Below, piece by piece: positions 51,449-64,000 of a stretch of DNA of 64,000 bases (position 1 is its first letter; each line of letters begins with the position of its first letter). The stretch lies in NCBI RefSeq assembly GCF_020382885.2, contig NC_058515.1, positions 9,593,223-9,657,222 of the forward strand, read 5' to 3'. Made by a program: the position numbers and the translations under genes. Under the pieces are notes generated by a model. The model saw only the letters and a list, made by a program, of their open reading frames with translations. It did no database searches and was not told the origin of the DNA. The stretch is from Scatophagus argus (Eukaryota; Chordata; Actinopteri; Scatophagidae).

Positions 51449-54400
51449 TCAAAACATAGCTTTATTTACTTTGACTTGTGGAGATCCTCTTGCTCCTGTG
51501 ACAAGAATTAAAGATTTATTAACAGAACTTCTTTTCCAATTCACCAGTTTTTAAAGTACTGACCTTTCTTAGAGAGATTCTGTAGAAAGCTGGGTACTTT
51601 AATGTACTGAACAGAAGGGTGGTAATTAGGTCTTCGAGTGCGCCTGGTAGCAGGCACTGGTGTTTGTAACACAGTAGTAGGCTTGATGGTGGGGCTCTGC
51701 ACACCTAGAGTACAAACAAATCAGCACCACACAATATGTTGAATGTTGTTTGATGTGTTTGAACAGCCTACCTTCAGGTGGGTGTGCTGAATGCACAATG
51801 CGGCCAACACCGGCTGTGTCAGACTCAAACCGGTACACTGAGAATAGGCGATGGAGACCAGCCAGAGGATATGTACACTGCATTGTCACCCTGCAGCACA
51901 AGAGGAACAAGTCACATCTTGCAACTGGTTCAGGAGGTGTAAATGACCAAAACGGTCACTGTTGAAGACACACCTGTCGATCTCACTGCTGGAGTCTGCT
52001 GCATTTATTGAAGTATGGAACTTCCGGCTGATGAAAATCTCATTTTCATAGGTCACATATTCCTTGTTGAGCTGGAGAGGGGAGGGGAAAAAAAAACCAA
52101 AACAAAACAAAAAAAAAAAACCCAAAAGCATATACATTGTGATGTATACAACTATACAAGTTAACGTTGGCAATCAGTAGTACCTTGACTAAGGAGCCAC
52201 AGCTGTTGAGCGGAAAAGAGAAGAGCGCTCTGGTGTCGTCTGCCTCTTTGGGTCCACAGTATTTGTCTACGAGGTTGGCTCGAGCAGGAACTCCTCCACT
52301 TGACATGGCCAGAGACAAGTCAGCCACCACAGTCATCCTCCCATCGGTAGAACACACTACAGAGAGATGCATTTTAGCACGTGTCAGCTACATGCACAAC
52401 TCCACCCAGTCTCGGTGGAAAAAAAAAAAAAAAAGGATGTTCTTACTAATGAGTTCAGTAGCAGTGAATGGACAAGTCCTGAGAGTGGAGCTCTGGACCT
52501 CTGAGGTTTGACGATCCCGTATAAGGATCTCAAAAGTGCCAAAGAATCCCTTCAAAGTAACGTCCTATGAAACACATGCAGCTTTGTCATTCATCTCCAT
52601 TTTCAAGACATCTCCACACACAGGAACTTTGCATCCAGTAAGTCATCTTCCTCACCCCACCTTGTACTCGTAGCCATGAGTGAAGAGCGGCACGTCGAGC
52701 TGCAGGTTCTGGCTACCGTTCCTCATCACGTAGCCGTGCTGGGCTGCCAGCTGTGGCGTCAGCAGGTCTGAGCCAATACTGAGCTCCCACAGGTAGTCAA
52801 AAGGCCGGTGGTCCAGTCTGAAGCTGATTCCAGACTCTGAACAGACGGCATCAAAGACTGGAGGAGCTGTAAGATACAAGCCACGTGGATTACTCTGCTT
52901 CCTGCACAAATAGGACCGACCAACCAAGTAAAAATAAGGTTAGTGACCTACAGACATCCGTTAATGCCGTGACTGACGTCAGATGGTGAAAAGGCTCATT
53001 TTCAGGCAGAATAGTCAGTGTGTAGTTAATGTCCAGCCTGTGCTGCATTGCTGCATCTTCTCTGGAGAACTAGGGAAAAGAAAATACAACCGAATGAGCC
53101 AAGAAAGTTGGAATGTCCACGTATGAACAGCCTGACATCTGAAGATGCCACTGGACATAATTCAAAGGACTTTTCACCTGCTGTACAACAACAGGGTCAT
53201 CGAAAGGCACCTTCAGAGTGTAACCACGAGTGTCGTTGGGATGAACTACTTTTGTGATGGTGTGGCTGCTTGCATTTCTAAACGGCACAGTAAATTCTTG
53301 CCCATTCAAATGAACAGCAACCAATTCTACATCTGCAGGGACATCTCCAAGGTAGACCGTGAACATGCGCTCCTCAAGAGCTGCTCCTGAAACGAAAAGC
53401 AGTTTAGACTATGGCTGCGTCAACTTGACAAGTTGTCTCAACATTGGACTCACGGTTTTCTGTGTAAACAGGCCGTGGCAGCAGTGAAGTGGTCAGTGTC
53501 CTGTGAAAGCGAAGCCTGGTGTCAGCATGATCCTCATCCACTGACATTTGCTCCAAGTAGAGATCGAAGATGTAGAACTCGTAGAGGTCCCCAAACGCCA
53601 CGCTCTGCAAGAGATGCAGTCATTTGAAGGAATACCATCAGGTTCAACATTCCTAATTAAGAGAATTCCCTAACAGAGCTAGAGTACATTTTTAACGTCA
53701 CTGCATCGCTCCTGTAAATGAATTCCTCAGTGATCAGTAATTCCGAGTGCACGACTCTGTACTCTGACCTTCCTGTATCCTCCTTCAGCATTATAGGGGA
53801 TGCTGATGTGTACTGTGTTGTTGTGCTTCTCCACATTGTAGCCTCTCTCCTCTGCAACTGGCTGCTCCACAAGTTCACCATTGACTCCAATATTAATCTG
53901 CGTCTCGTGCCAACCAGACACCAGCGGGTGCAGCACCTCGGGAGTCTCCCACACCATGTAGCCGCTTTCATCATATGATCCATTATCTGTAGATGTTACA
54001 CCAATATTACTTCTCGATTTGTTAGTCGTCAAGAAAACAAAACACTACAACAGATGAGATTGAAGTACTGACGCATGGAGCAAGCAGCCACCAGGTCAAC
54101 CATGAGGACAACAAAGTTTAGTCTGGAGAACAGTGTTGCATGGACCACCTCTACTGGAACACCAGTCACCTGGAGAGAAACAAAAACAAAGCCTGCACTG
54201 GACTGAGCTTTACAAGGCAGACAGGCATTTCATGTATTATACATGTAACACATGACTACATTAAGGTTTGGAAATTTCAAATGTCATGGCCTAGATGACA
54301 AACCTTTGTCTTCTTGCAAAGTGAACATTTACTTCAGTGCTGAATGAGTCAGGCTGTCCATAGGGTGTACGAAAGACCAGCCTTCCATCAGTCATGTCAA

Positions 54401-55672
54401 ATCTATAACCCTGCTTTTGAGCCTCAGTCAGATTCATAGGTATCAGCTCCTGCTCTCCATCTCTGTGCAACACCACCTGCCAGTCTGAAGTGGCTGAGGA
54501 ATAAGTCTAGAAAGTAGAAACATTTGAGACTGTTGCACTGTTATTCTGTCTATACATACAAGTGACATCAATCAACTTCAGATATTCAAGTTGAAACCTA
54601 CAGGTTTTAGAGCCGCATTCCAGTCATCTTGGTGCATCTTGGATGGACAGGTGACTTCAGTTCTCACAGACACCTGCGATGTCACATGATGGTGGGACGT
54701 TACACGATGAGTAAAAATTTCAACAATTCCCCCTTTTTTGACATTTCAAGATGTACCCAGGCTTACTTCCATGTAGTTGGTCTCACAGGTAACCTCTCTG
54801 GGGGACCAAGGGAGAGATGGAGAACAGGTCTTGTTCAAGGCATAGGTAGCCTCCTTTCCTTCACGTGTCACAATCAGGTTGAAGTTGAATGTGAACACCT
54901 CGTCACCCTGAAATATGAGGTCATATAAAGTGCGTCAGAATTGTTCCTGAAGGGAGACCACACCTAATTTAGTTTACTTTGTATAGATTCATGTTAATTG
55001 CACATACTTTGTTGTCAGTGTGACAGCTGAAGTAGGAGGCTCGGAGCTCCACATGGCCTGGTACAAGGACAACATGGACGCTGTAGCCACACATTGCTGC
55101 ATAGTGCTCAGAGATGGGGTACACACCTGTCTCATCTGAAAAACAAACCACACAATGTTTGTTCACACCCAAATGATAAACTTCATTTTCAGGACACACG
55201 TTACGGCTAGAGTCTTAATTTCATTGGTGCCATTTTGTGATGAAGCTGTGCAGGAGCATGCACTGGTGATTCCTTTATCTCCCCAGTTGTCACTGTGATC
55301 AGAAATTGTTTGATAATTATGAAGCTGTGCAGGACTCACCAACAGCCTCAAAGTGAGGTTCATTCCCAGTGAAGGAGACATCAACAGCTATCATGAAGTA
55401 ACGATCATGACACTCCATTTGAAGAGCTCCTGCATGAAAATGTGATACATATCATAATGGTTCACAATGATTACTCTAACCCTGAAAGCCAGACATTTTC
55501 ATTCTTACCAGAGGGAATAGGATCACATTTTGCAGTTGACAACACAGACAGGAGCAAGGCCACACTGTAAGACAAAAGGCACATTATTGCTAAACTCCAG
55601 CAAATCAATTTCAACTAATAGCACACAAATGACAGTCAAAGCCCCTTACCTAATACAAGACCCAAAAGCCAT
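51449..55672 (-). CDS. Zona pellucida (zpax-like) egg-envelope protein, copy B
   Basis: It has the same 19-exon plan as copy A, in reverse. The start ATG is at 55670-55672 and the stop TGA at 51449-51451. The signal peptide exons are identical to copy A, exon 4 is identical, and exons 8 to 17 differ by only scattered substitutions. Exon 6 (54602-54673) keeps 9 of 24 residues of copy A. Exon 7 (54333-54506) is one codon longer. The tail after RRTRRP differs entirely. The copy A stop position is sense here, so the frame runs six codons further. No frameshift or internal stop was seen, so both copies look functional. The protein is inferred to be a secreted egg-envelope component that ends soon after the ZP-N half. 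Confidence 0.85.
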
Positions 55673-55900
55673 AGCCACTGATGTGCTGGCAGCGTCTAAA
55701 GCTAGCCTAGCTGCTAGCAAACTACACCTGTTAACCAACACAAACTAAAGTGAACCACTTGCTTGTTATGCTTCCTGGCCAAACTGTCACCATGTGATGG
55801 TGTTTCCTCCACCAGTTTTTATAAGTCCATTGCTTCATCGACCAACCAGAGGCCCTCAGGCGAAGGACCTGCATGTGTAGCTCATTAGCAATCATCCTAA
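51625..55900. repeat. Right arm of large inverted repeat (zpax copy B)
   Basis: Reverse complement partner of about 45850-50150. Near-identical tracts are at about 51635-54215 (against 47555-50135) and about 54725-55180 (against 46610-47065), with another around exons 1-2 and the promoter (about 55500-55870). Confidence 0.85.
55817..55823 (-). promoter_or_regulatory. TATA box of zpax copy B
   Basis: TTTTATA on plus reads TATAAAA on minus, about 145 bp upstream of the copy B start codon. The context is nearly the same as copy A. Confidence 0.65.
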
Positions 55901-56222
55901 ATCAGTGGACCTCTTCCTCAGCAGTTGTTTTACTTGTGTGAAGCAGTGTGTTAATTACCAGGACACTTGACAATGAAGTCGTCTATAATGAATAAAATAT
56001 CATAGCATGGAGTACATGTTTACAAAATGTAACATATAATCACATCGCAATCATAACATATAATTACAGATGGCCTTTCTTAATAGATAATAGATAGACA
56101 GATAAACAATAGATACAGATAAATACCACAGGAAGATACATAAAATAAATCACATAATAAAAAAAAAAAAGGAAAATGGTTTCTTTATATTTCTTTAATT
56201 TGCAGGTCAAGTATGCAGAAAC

Positions 56223-56267
56223 TCATGAGCAGAGCCCCAGGAGCAGCATCACAGAGACAAGCAGAAA
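56223..56267 (-). other. Cryptic or relic hydrophobic terminal exon of zpax copy C
   Basis: After a good acceptor (TTTTCTGCAG on minus) there are 14 codons reading FLLVSVMLLLGLCS and then a stop, in the phase that follows the exon at 56402-56446. The segment is strongly hydrophobic, like a C-terminal membrane or GPI signal. In the present sequence it is cut off by a TAG at the end of the preceding exon. Confidence 0.4.
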
Positions 56268-56401
56268 CTGCAGAAAAGAGGAGACAAGAGGTTAAAATCT
56301 TGATCTTTACGCCAGTTCAGTTTGAATAAACAGTTTGAGGTATTTGTTCAGAACATTAATCACCTTAATAAAGTTTAAATAAAATTTCACAGCAACACTA
56401 C

Positions 56402-59400
56402 CTAGATGATGGTTTTGTCCTCCAAATTCATACTGTTTTCCTTGATCTGATCGGAGTAGAAAGCAACAAGTGAAACTTTTACGTGATGAATATTAAATAT
56501 CAGTTACAGATCATCTTTTTAAAATACTGAAGTCACAGATTTACACACACACACACACCTGTGTTTGCAGCTTCCCTACATCTGATTTATTGGCATGGGT
56601 AAAAGGTCCAGATAGGAAAGCAAGAGTACGAATGTCGTTTGCTGGGTATCGACACTGCACTGTCAGTCTGAAACAGATAAGACTTACATCAATACTGTCA
56701 TCTGGTTAAAAAGAAGATCAAGTTCATTATGTAGGCTTTTCACCTGTATGGAGAATCTCTGTGTATGAGAGGATCATTGAAAGGTAGAAAATCTTGCATG
56801 TAATTGATCTGGTTTTCATAAACAAGGAAATTTCCCTCAGTCTGAGAGGAGGAGATGAGGAGATCAGGAGATCAGGAAAGAGGTTGGAACGCACATTCTG
56901 TGTTTGAACTTCAAGTAACTGAAATATCTCACAGTTACAGTTGTCCCACAGGAGTCCAGGCTGAAGCTGAACAGGGCTCTGGCGCTGTCCATCTCCATGG
57001 GAACACAGCTGGGGTCCATTAGGGTGGTTCGGTTGGGGAGAGTGGGCGGGACAGTGTGAGAGGTGTCGACTATTGCCACCATCCGCCCTTCTGGCAGACA
57101 AACTGTGTCGAGTGTCAAGGTTATTATAAACCAAACCTGAGACAAACATTTTGAATTTTCATTCCGAGATGGAGGATGCGGTGTGTACCCAGTAGTTCTC
57201 GAACGGGAAAGGTACATTTATGGACAAGAGTGTCCTCCACTTTCAGAGACTCTGCGTCCACAACAGACACTTCCACTCCAGAGACAAGACCCTGCAATGT
57301 CAGATGCTGCATGGGAAAATAGAAGAAACCTTAAATTAAGTTAAGCTAATTTAATTTAATGAAGTTGTATTAGGGGGAAAAAACTAACTACCTCATAGTT
57401 CATCCCTGGGCTGTAAAAGGGGATCTCCACAGTCAAGTATTCCTCCTCTGCATCCACCACAAACCCACCCATCTCCACCAGGTCCCAGTCCAGCTTGCGG
57501 CCTCCGAGGAAGAGCTGCCATTGCAGCTCGGCCTGGGCCCCGTGGTGCAGCAGCACCAGCAGGCTGCTCTCGGTGCACTTTCCTTCCAGCTTGGGGGAAC
57601 TTGGAGCTACACCGGGATAGACAGGGGTCATTTTTGCTGCCTAAAAGGTATAAATAAATTCCAAAACATACATTTAAAATACCCCAGCACTCACCCGTGT
57701 ATTCGACACTATGCTCTATAGTAGCTTGATGATAAAACAACTCTCCACTGGGAAAGATGTTAAGAAGAAAGGTGAAGGAGATGCTGTACATCTTATAGCC
57801 ACCACCTATATACTGAAATGAGACAGCATGTTGTTTCAGACGCTTTTTGAACTTGTGCCTATGGTAAAACAGCTCAGTCATCCTCACCTCTGGGATTATT
57901 TTTGGGTGTGAAAGCAGGAAGCGAAGCTGGTAGGCGTGGCTCCCGTTGGAATGGGAGAGCCTGGACACAGCGAGGTCTGCGTCGCTCTGCGTGCGGAGGC
58001 TCTGGGTCCAGGTTAAAGGTTCGCCGCCACCATCTACTGTCACCTTCTGGAGCGAAACATCAGCTGCAAAGTGGCCTAAAGAGACAGACAACAATCCCTC
58101 AGAGGGGACTGCGCCTGCAGAGAGAGAGAGAGTGGAAACCTAAAGGTTTGTAACTTTAAAAGTATCCAAAACTGTCCTTTATCCAAGAGAAGCTCCAATG
58201 TTAATTCATCTTAAACAGGATATTCATTTTTAATGTCATAGTATTTAAAAGAGCACACCATCTGTACACAAATATTATGCTTTCATAAGACAAAATTAAT
58301 CAAATGTGTAAGAACATTCAGTGATTAATTTTTGTCATTTTTAAAGGACATTTTGTTTGAAATCATGATTTACCACATTAAACTTACATTAATCTGTAAC
58401 ATGATCCACAGTACAGTAATTTCAACATGTTACCACTTTCTGTTGCCCAACTGCACAATCTTTAATCCTTCGGTTCTTTATGTTACATAAATATGCATAA
58501 AGAAATGACCTAACATGGCCTGAGAAAGACTTACTGTTGGTGAAGACTGGGATTTGTGGAATGAGAGGAGTCTTGAGGAGCCTGAAGGAGCGATGCTGCG
58601 TTAGAGGCCAACGCTGGTCCTCCCACTGCCTCCTGAAGAACAGCTCCACTGACATGGCCTGGCTGTACTGTCCCCTCACAACACCACTCTGCAAGACCAA
58701 ATACAGAGACCAACAGCACAGACCACACAGGAAACTTTTCCAAAAAGAAGCTGGAACACTAAAACGTATGTTTTGTTTTTTTCTTATGTTGTTGTGTCCT
58801 CAAGTTTGTCTGTTATCATTTATTTTAGCGTGCTGTGTTTATTGATTCTGTTTCTGGTTTTCTCATTTTGCAGCAATGTTTATAAATTGTTGCACTTGTG
58901 TTATCAAATTGATGAAGATGTTTTGTCTTAATCTGCTTGTGTTTTGTCTGTCTGCGTGCGTATTCTTAAGCCGCAGTGCACAACACAATGGGAGGTCCTG
59001 ACGCCCAGGGTGTCCTACAGTACAGGACATCTTATTTGTATACCTTAATGTGTCCACCTTTGGCTCCTAAAGGAATCCTGACCTCCACTCTCCCTTCCCG
59101 CAGGCCGATCTTGAATCCCTTCTCTTTGCTTTCAGACTGAGTCAGAGCCCGACCGTTCATTCCCACCGTCATGCCTCTGTCCCAGAAATGACCGTGGACT
59201 AACGGTGACAGAATATAAGGGGCAGTCCACAGCAGGGCAGACCCTTCAGCTGTTGCCTGATCTTTGGGTGAGAAAGAGGAGAGGAAACAAACATTTTACA
59301 CTGGTATTTTACACTTGCCAAATGATGTAATACTAACAAACTGTACTAACTCATAGCACAGACAAGAGTGGCATCGATAGCCAGGAAGTGTCTCTGGAGT

Positions 59401-61671
59401 CGGTACAGGATGGTTGCTCTGACAACATTTAAATCCGCTCCCTTCTCCTGGTGAAAAACAGAAATAGCCAAACATAGCATCCAATAAATAAATGAAAGAT
59501 GAAGCTGTTAGCCTAATCTCCAGTAAACAACATGGTCTCCGTGTACGTTGATGACGTAGGAGTGAGGGGAGGAGTAGGAACAGCGGAGGGTGAGCCGGGA
59601 GCCGCGCTGTGAGATGTGGTAGCCCAGAACAGCAGCCTCAATCAGGGACAAGACCCTCACTTCCTCTGGCGGCTGGTCCGCACTGTGGAACATCACAGCC
59701 ATGTCGACTCCCTGCTAAGTGACAGAGAGGCGTCTGATCAACTGATATGACATGACGAGTATCATTTACAGAATGAAGCCTTTCAGCAAAACACCAGCTA
59801 AAAACATATATTAGTTAGAAGAAACTTTTATAACCACTGGAATTCTGCATTATCCTTATGACAGTAAATGCAAAGTTATTCAAACAAATAAATCTATAGG
59901 CATGGTTCACTTACTGACCTGATTCTCATTTCTGGATGAAATGGGCACAATAGGCTGCTGGACGGACACCTGGAGAGGAATACACAAGGCTTAAAAAAAT
60001 CTGCCTGAATCTTTTCTGAGTATGAGTTTGAACTTTCAAGTTACGAGAAACACTCAAGTGCACCATGCTTTACATGGTTTCAGCTTCATCAGGATGGCAT
60101 TTGAGGCTGTTTCCTTATATATAGTCCATCGTCTGAAAACATAACTCTAAATGACCACCATTATAAGACACACAGTTCATCAACCAGCTTTTCAAAATAC
60201 TGTTCAACAAAGAGAACGTTTCATCTTAATGTACGAATGGGTAAAAAGTTTCAGAGTGTATTTTCAATACAAAGCAGGAATTTCTGTACTTTGACAAGCT
60301 CATCTTTCATTTTTTAAACACATTATGTATACACATTACAGATCTCTTCAGTTTCTTAATCTTAATCAGCTCAAGAGCAAATATAATCCAGAATCTAACC
60401 AAAAGAAAGAAAGGAGACGTTAAGCTAACAGGAGTCAAAGTGTGCATGTGATGACATAAACATACAGGTTAGTGACTCACCTCCATGTAGTTTTCCTCAC
60501 AGACGATCTCTCTGGTGCTCCACTGTCCCAGGAGCGAGCAGTGGAGCTGGAGGGGAAACTCCACCGCCGCTTTCCCGTCCGCTTGCACCTTCACGAACCA
60601 AAGGCGCAGGTGAAAGTCTGTGCCTCTCTGCAGATGAGACATACAGACGTGGTGTGTTGTCAGGAATGCAACTGTGCACGAAAACACAAAAACTGTAGGA
60701 ACAAAATTTACCTTGCTTTGGACATGACAGGCCAGGAAGGAGGCACGAAATACCAGGTCTCCAACGTCATTGATATGGACAGTGTAACCACAGAGTGTGG
60801 CCTCCTGATCGGACAAGAAGCGGGATCCATACTGGTCTGTCGGTTTGCAACAAAATGTCGTCAACAAGCATGTTTGAATATCCATTTAATAAGAACTTCT
60901 CTGATACCCATTTGCTCACCTTTAAAGTCAAAATGTATCATCGGGCTGAGGAAGTTGGACTTGACAGAAAGCCAGAAGTGACGCTCAAGACATTTGGTCT
61001 GAAACATTTCTGAAAATATTATGTACAGAAATGCAAAAAAAGAAGGTGAGATCTGATAGTCCGGATGTTTCTGTGAACCCTGGTTCACTCATAAAACAAG
61101 CAATATCTGATTTATTTCAGCCATTTTCCAATGGTCTATATGTGTGTATGGTAAAAAAAAGAAAGGAGGAACAGTTGGGGGGGAACAATGAAATAACAAA
61201 AGCAAACAGTATTTATTATATCTCATTCCACGCTAACATATCCTGTATATAATTTCAGACAGGAGCTCTCTAACTGCACTATATTTCCCCAGTGGGATGA
61301 TATTTAATAGTCCTGGCAAATGGAAGGCAACATAATATAAAAGAAAAACATTTTTATTACCATGGCTGAAGTAATATCTGCTCTGAAATCCCCAAGAGTG
61401 TCCTGAAGGACCCCCCTAGAGGTCAGTAGTTAGTCACTCCTGTGTAATGTTATGAATCAAGTGTTTTTGAGGAAGGGGGTTATGGTATTAGTTAGTGATA
61501 CTGGTCTCACCTGTCGGCACTGGACTGGTCACACAGAAAGGTGAGGCGAGTAGCAACACCACACTGAAACAAATACGTATGGTAAGTCTTCCTATGAGGC
61601 TAAATTTAAACCACTCTTTTACTTTTCACTTTATAAACTCACCTACACAAGGTATGGGAAAATATCTTCAT
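56402..61671 (-). CDS. Zona pellucida (zpax-like) egg-envelope protein, diverged copy C
   Basis: Exons in plus coordinates: 61643-61671, 61511-61563, 60920-61009, 60712-60836, 60481-60627, 59919-59969, 59547-59711, 59351-59447, 59044-59261, 58535-58688, 57888-58114, 57695-57812, 57392-57640, 57187-57306, 56933-57102, 56744-56841, 56559-56667, 56402-56446. They total 2265 nt (754 residues). A signal peptide ([19 protein letters not shown]) leads. The exon plan parallels copies A and B, with the same exon 1-9 order and ZP-N half near [16 protein letters not shown] and TVQCRYP. Exon 6 has 17 codons instead of 24. It is much more diverged than A from B, so it is an older tandem duplicate outside the palindrome. 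The C-terminus is [14 protein letters not shown] and then TAG. Confidence 0.85.
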
Positions 61672-62454
61672 TTTCAAGAGCAAATGCTGACTCAGGTGAC
61701 TGAACGTGAGTCGATTTGAGAGCTGTTAGCCGTGTGTTTACCTTCGCAAATGTCAGCCATTTTGACTGACTCACCTGTTGAGAAGCTAATTAGCACATAC
61801 CTCCGTTTTATCGACTTTTAGGGGAATGACGTGTGGGTATAAACAACAGCGCTTTTACTCTCTGATGAACAGCTTATAATTAAAAATAAAGGAACAAAAA
61901 ACTCAGACATATTCATAATATTTCATCAGACATTCAAGTAAACTGTTGCGTTTGAGGCTCTCGGTGAAAATGCGATCTTACAGCGACGCCCAGTGGACAG
62001 AGTGTGCTTTGTCGCAGCATGAGGCTAGTATTAATAATATATTTCCACATATAAATACTCTTACTGGATCATTATTACTGATGCCCTCACGAGTATACTA
62101 GCTTAATGTAATAATTCTACTGAGTTATGTGCAAATCAGCAGGAGGGACTGCTGCTTGTTAGCTCTAATTAACCCTGACAAACCGCTGACACAATGGCAA
62201 CATTTTATAACGTAGCAGCAGGGGTGGGATGCTGTGAGGGTCTGAGCTGTGCTCACTGCAAAAAGTCAGCTGTCATGAACAAGAAAATAAGTGCATTATA
62301 GCCATTATATTTATATTTATATTAAAACCAATGCAGATACTAACAGCAAGTGCACTTGTCTATCCATCCATTTATTATCTATAAAAATAAACAAAACAAG
62401 TTGCAAATTACAAAAAACAAAAAACAAGTGAATATTGCCGTGATTTAAGATATT
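61672..62454. other. Intergenic upstream of zpax copy C
   Basis: The leader and promoter of copy C should lie in the first few hundred bases, but I see no clear TATA box. The rest shows no coding sequence or known repeat. Confidence 0.4.
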
Positions 62455-63846
62455 TCATCTTGCGTAGATTTCGGTTTTTGCAGCGTAGTCATCACACTGT
62501 TGGACCCCTGTCCTTCCTCCAGGAGACAGGCGGACGCCTACAGTCACGACATCCTCACTACATGGAAAATGTTCCTTAAAGTCAAGCTGTGTGATGATTA
62601 ATTACTGAGTAATCAGAATGCAAGTCCTGTGGTGGCCCAAAAGGTCAGAGGTTGTCAAACTGAGGACGCATGTGGAGCAGAATCAAGTTTAAACAGCTGG
62701 ACTATTGTGGGAATAACTAACGGTGCTTTTGTTTTCTGGTTAGCACAGTCGATTCAGACAGCAAAACATGAGACCCATTTTTGAAAGGGAGGCAATGAAA
62801 AATTTAACTTGTCAGTCAAAATATGATGAAATCTCTTTGGCCTTTAGTTAACCATCAATAGAGTGAGCAAGATTAGTATGATTTTTGTAACTATTTTCTA
62901 TAATATTGGCCAAGTAAAAATTAAATAATGAGTGAAACAGGTTCCTAACTGCTGGACTGGAGGAACAGTTCAGCATCAACGTTAAGAGTACTCCAGCATT
63001 GCATTTCTATTTGTTCCAGTAGCCTCAAGCCACTCTTTCTCGCTAAAGATTTTGTTTTTTCATTTTCAAACTTGCAGTCTGCAGCTCAAACCTACCCTGC
63101 TGATCAATCAGATTCTCTGGAGCCACACAAGCTTTTATATAACTTTGTTCCCATACAAAAAACCTGTAAACACACTTTGACCTCCTGGGTGGTCCTGAAC
63201 CACTGAACTAAGTTAACCGTGTGGCTTAGTGGAGCCCATGACCTTCCCACTCTTCTGACATGATGTTTTGAAGTGGTCAAACAATAAATTATTGCCACAT
63301 TTTGTTTTCAGACAAAATGAAATGGATACAAAACCCAACCATTATTTGCCTTTTGATCAAACACGGACTGTAAACACAGATCAAAATCAAGTGTTCTGTT
63401 TGCAGTCTGACATTTAGATGTTCTCTGCTTTTATCTTCCACTGACTCAAAGTGAGTGGTGGAGTGTCAGGCTGGTTTGTCCAAGCAGCCTCATTAACATT
63501 TGAGTCACATTGTGTCATTAACAGCACTGCACAGCATGCAGGCCTCATGTTGACTCCAGGACACCTGCAAAGCCAATGTGGCTAATCATGACTGACAGAA
63601 GCAAAGTTATGTGCTACCATTAATTAATTAGACTTTATTGTTGTGTTTTGCATCCAATATTTTACCCTTAAAGTTATTACAACATGAGCATTGATCAACC
63701 CAAAGTCAGATCGCAGAGGTTTTGTTTTTGCGGACGTCTTACAGGTGCAGTTTTGTGCCTGTGTGCCTCATGTCGTCACCGCAGACGATGACCTTATCCT
63801 GTCCAGTGACACTTTTGTCCACAACCTCCACCACGCACATCCTCAT
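62455..63846 (-). CDS. Weak candidate: two-exon small protein, minus strand
   Basis: Exon 63743-63846 reads MRMCVVEVVDKSVTGQ and continues to a good donor (CACCT|GTAAGA). Exon 62455-62557 follows acceptor CATGTAG, continues in the right phase as EDVVTVGVRLSPGG and ends YAAKTEIYAR then TGA. Together they give about 68 residues from the first ATG, although the frame may continue from another exon beyond the window. A CCAAT motif lies on the minus strand near 63976-63984. I do not recognise the family. Evidence is only phase agreement, splice signals and a protein-like composition. Confidence 0.3.
62558..63742. other. Intron of the weak candidate, or intergenic
   Basis: No exon, RNA gene or clear repeat was recognised. 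The only open frame above 60 codons, on the minus strand at 63104-63298, has no family resemblance. Confidence 0.4.
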
Positions 63847-64000
63847 TCCCTCACCAGGATTCTTCTCCACCAATCACATCCTTTTGTAGACTTGACGATG
63901 AGGAGGGCTTGATGATGAAGAAGCCTCTTTATTAGCTCTCGGCACATCCTACGCAAACAGTGATAAGTGATTTGGTGATTGGTCGGATTTTGTTATATTT

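Noticed and set aside
45850-55900. Palindrome as an assembly artefact
   Set aside because: The arms differ by substitutions, a codon insertion in exon 7, T-run length and completely different tails, so they are not a mirrored copy of one contig. Read-level proof is still lacking.
63200-63300. Possible tRNA-derived SINE (GTGTGGCTTAGTGGAG)
   Set aside because: Only the A-box-like stretch is present; no B box or tail is seen, so it is too degenerate to call.
1-64000. CRISPR arrays, tRNA, rRNA or viral insertions
   Set aside because: I found no spaced direct repeats, cloverleaf sequences, rRNA blocks or retroviral gag/pol-like frames.

Overview
The window is about 64 kb of vertebrate nuclear DNA. 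Multi-exon genes with GT/AG splice sites, short introns, many CA/GT microsatellites and a cluster of zpax-type egg-envelope genes point to a teleost fish, probably a percomorph. There is no bacterial operon structure, CRISPR array or phage. I rebuilt gene models by hand from splice signals and reading phase. Four multi-exon models close in frame over all visible exons: neurl4, 3588 nt; hdlbp, 3807 nt; arhgef15, 3096 nt; zpax copies A and C, 2370 and 2265 nt.

Layout. (1) 639-9040 (+): 3' three quarters of neurl4, with Neuralized repeats and the conserved C-terminal domain, then about 1.9 kb of 3'UTR. (2) 13900-26.46 kb (-): hdlbp (vigilin), 15 KH domains over 26 coding exons, convergent with neurl4. 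(3) About 27.9-42.3 kb (+): an ephexin-family RhoGEF, best matched to arhgef15, head to head with hdlbp. (4) 42387-44435 (-): a four-exon gene I do not recognise, converging on arhgef15 with predicted poly(A) signals about 60 bp apart and a one-base excess in a C8 run. (5) 45.0-61.7 kb: a zona pellucida (zpax-like) cluster with a deleted pseudogene (-), copy A (+), copy B (-) and a diverged copy C (-). (6) 62.4-63.9 kb: a weak two-exon candidate on the minus strand.

The most interesting structure is the zpax cluster. Copies A and B form a large inverted repeat with arms of about 4.3 kb and a spacer of about 1.5 kb. Long tracts, introns included, are almost identical, but short coding segments are strongly diverged: exon 3, exon 6, the start of exon 7 and the C-terminal tail. 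The 24-codon exon 6 product is identical at only 9 positions between copies whose next exons are almost the same. This looks like gene conversion between palindrome arms interrupted by islands that stay different, on an egg-coat gene. All three intact copies seem to end shortly after the ZP-N half of the ZP module, without a ZP-C half.

neurl4 (centriole/ubiquitin adaptor), hdlbp (RNA-binding protein) and the RhoGEF are unrelated housekeeping or signalling genes. The zpax genes probably share regulation, since related TATA-box promoters lie before copies A, B and the pseudogene.
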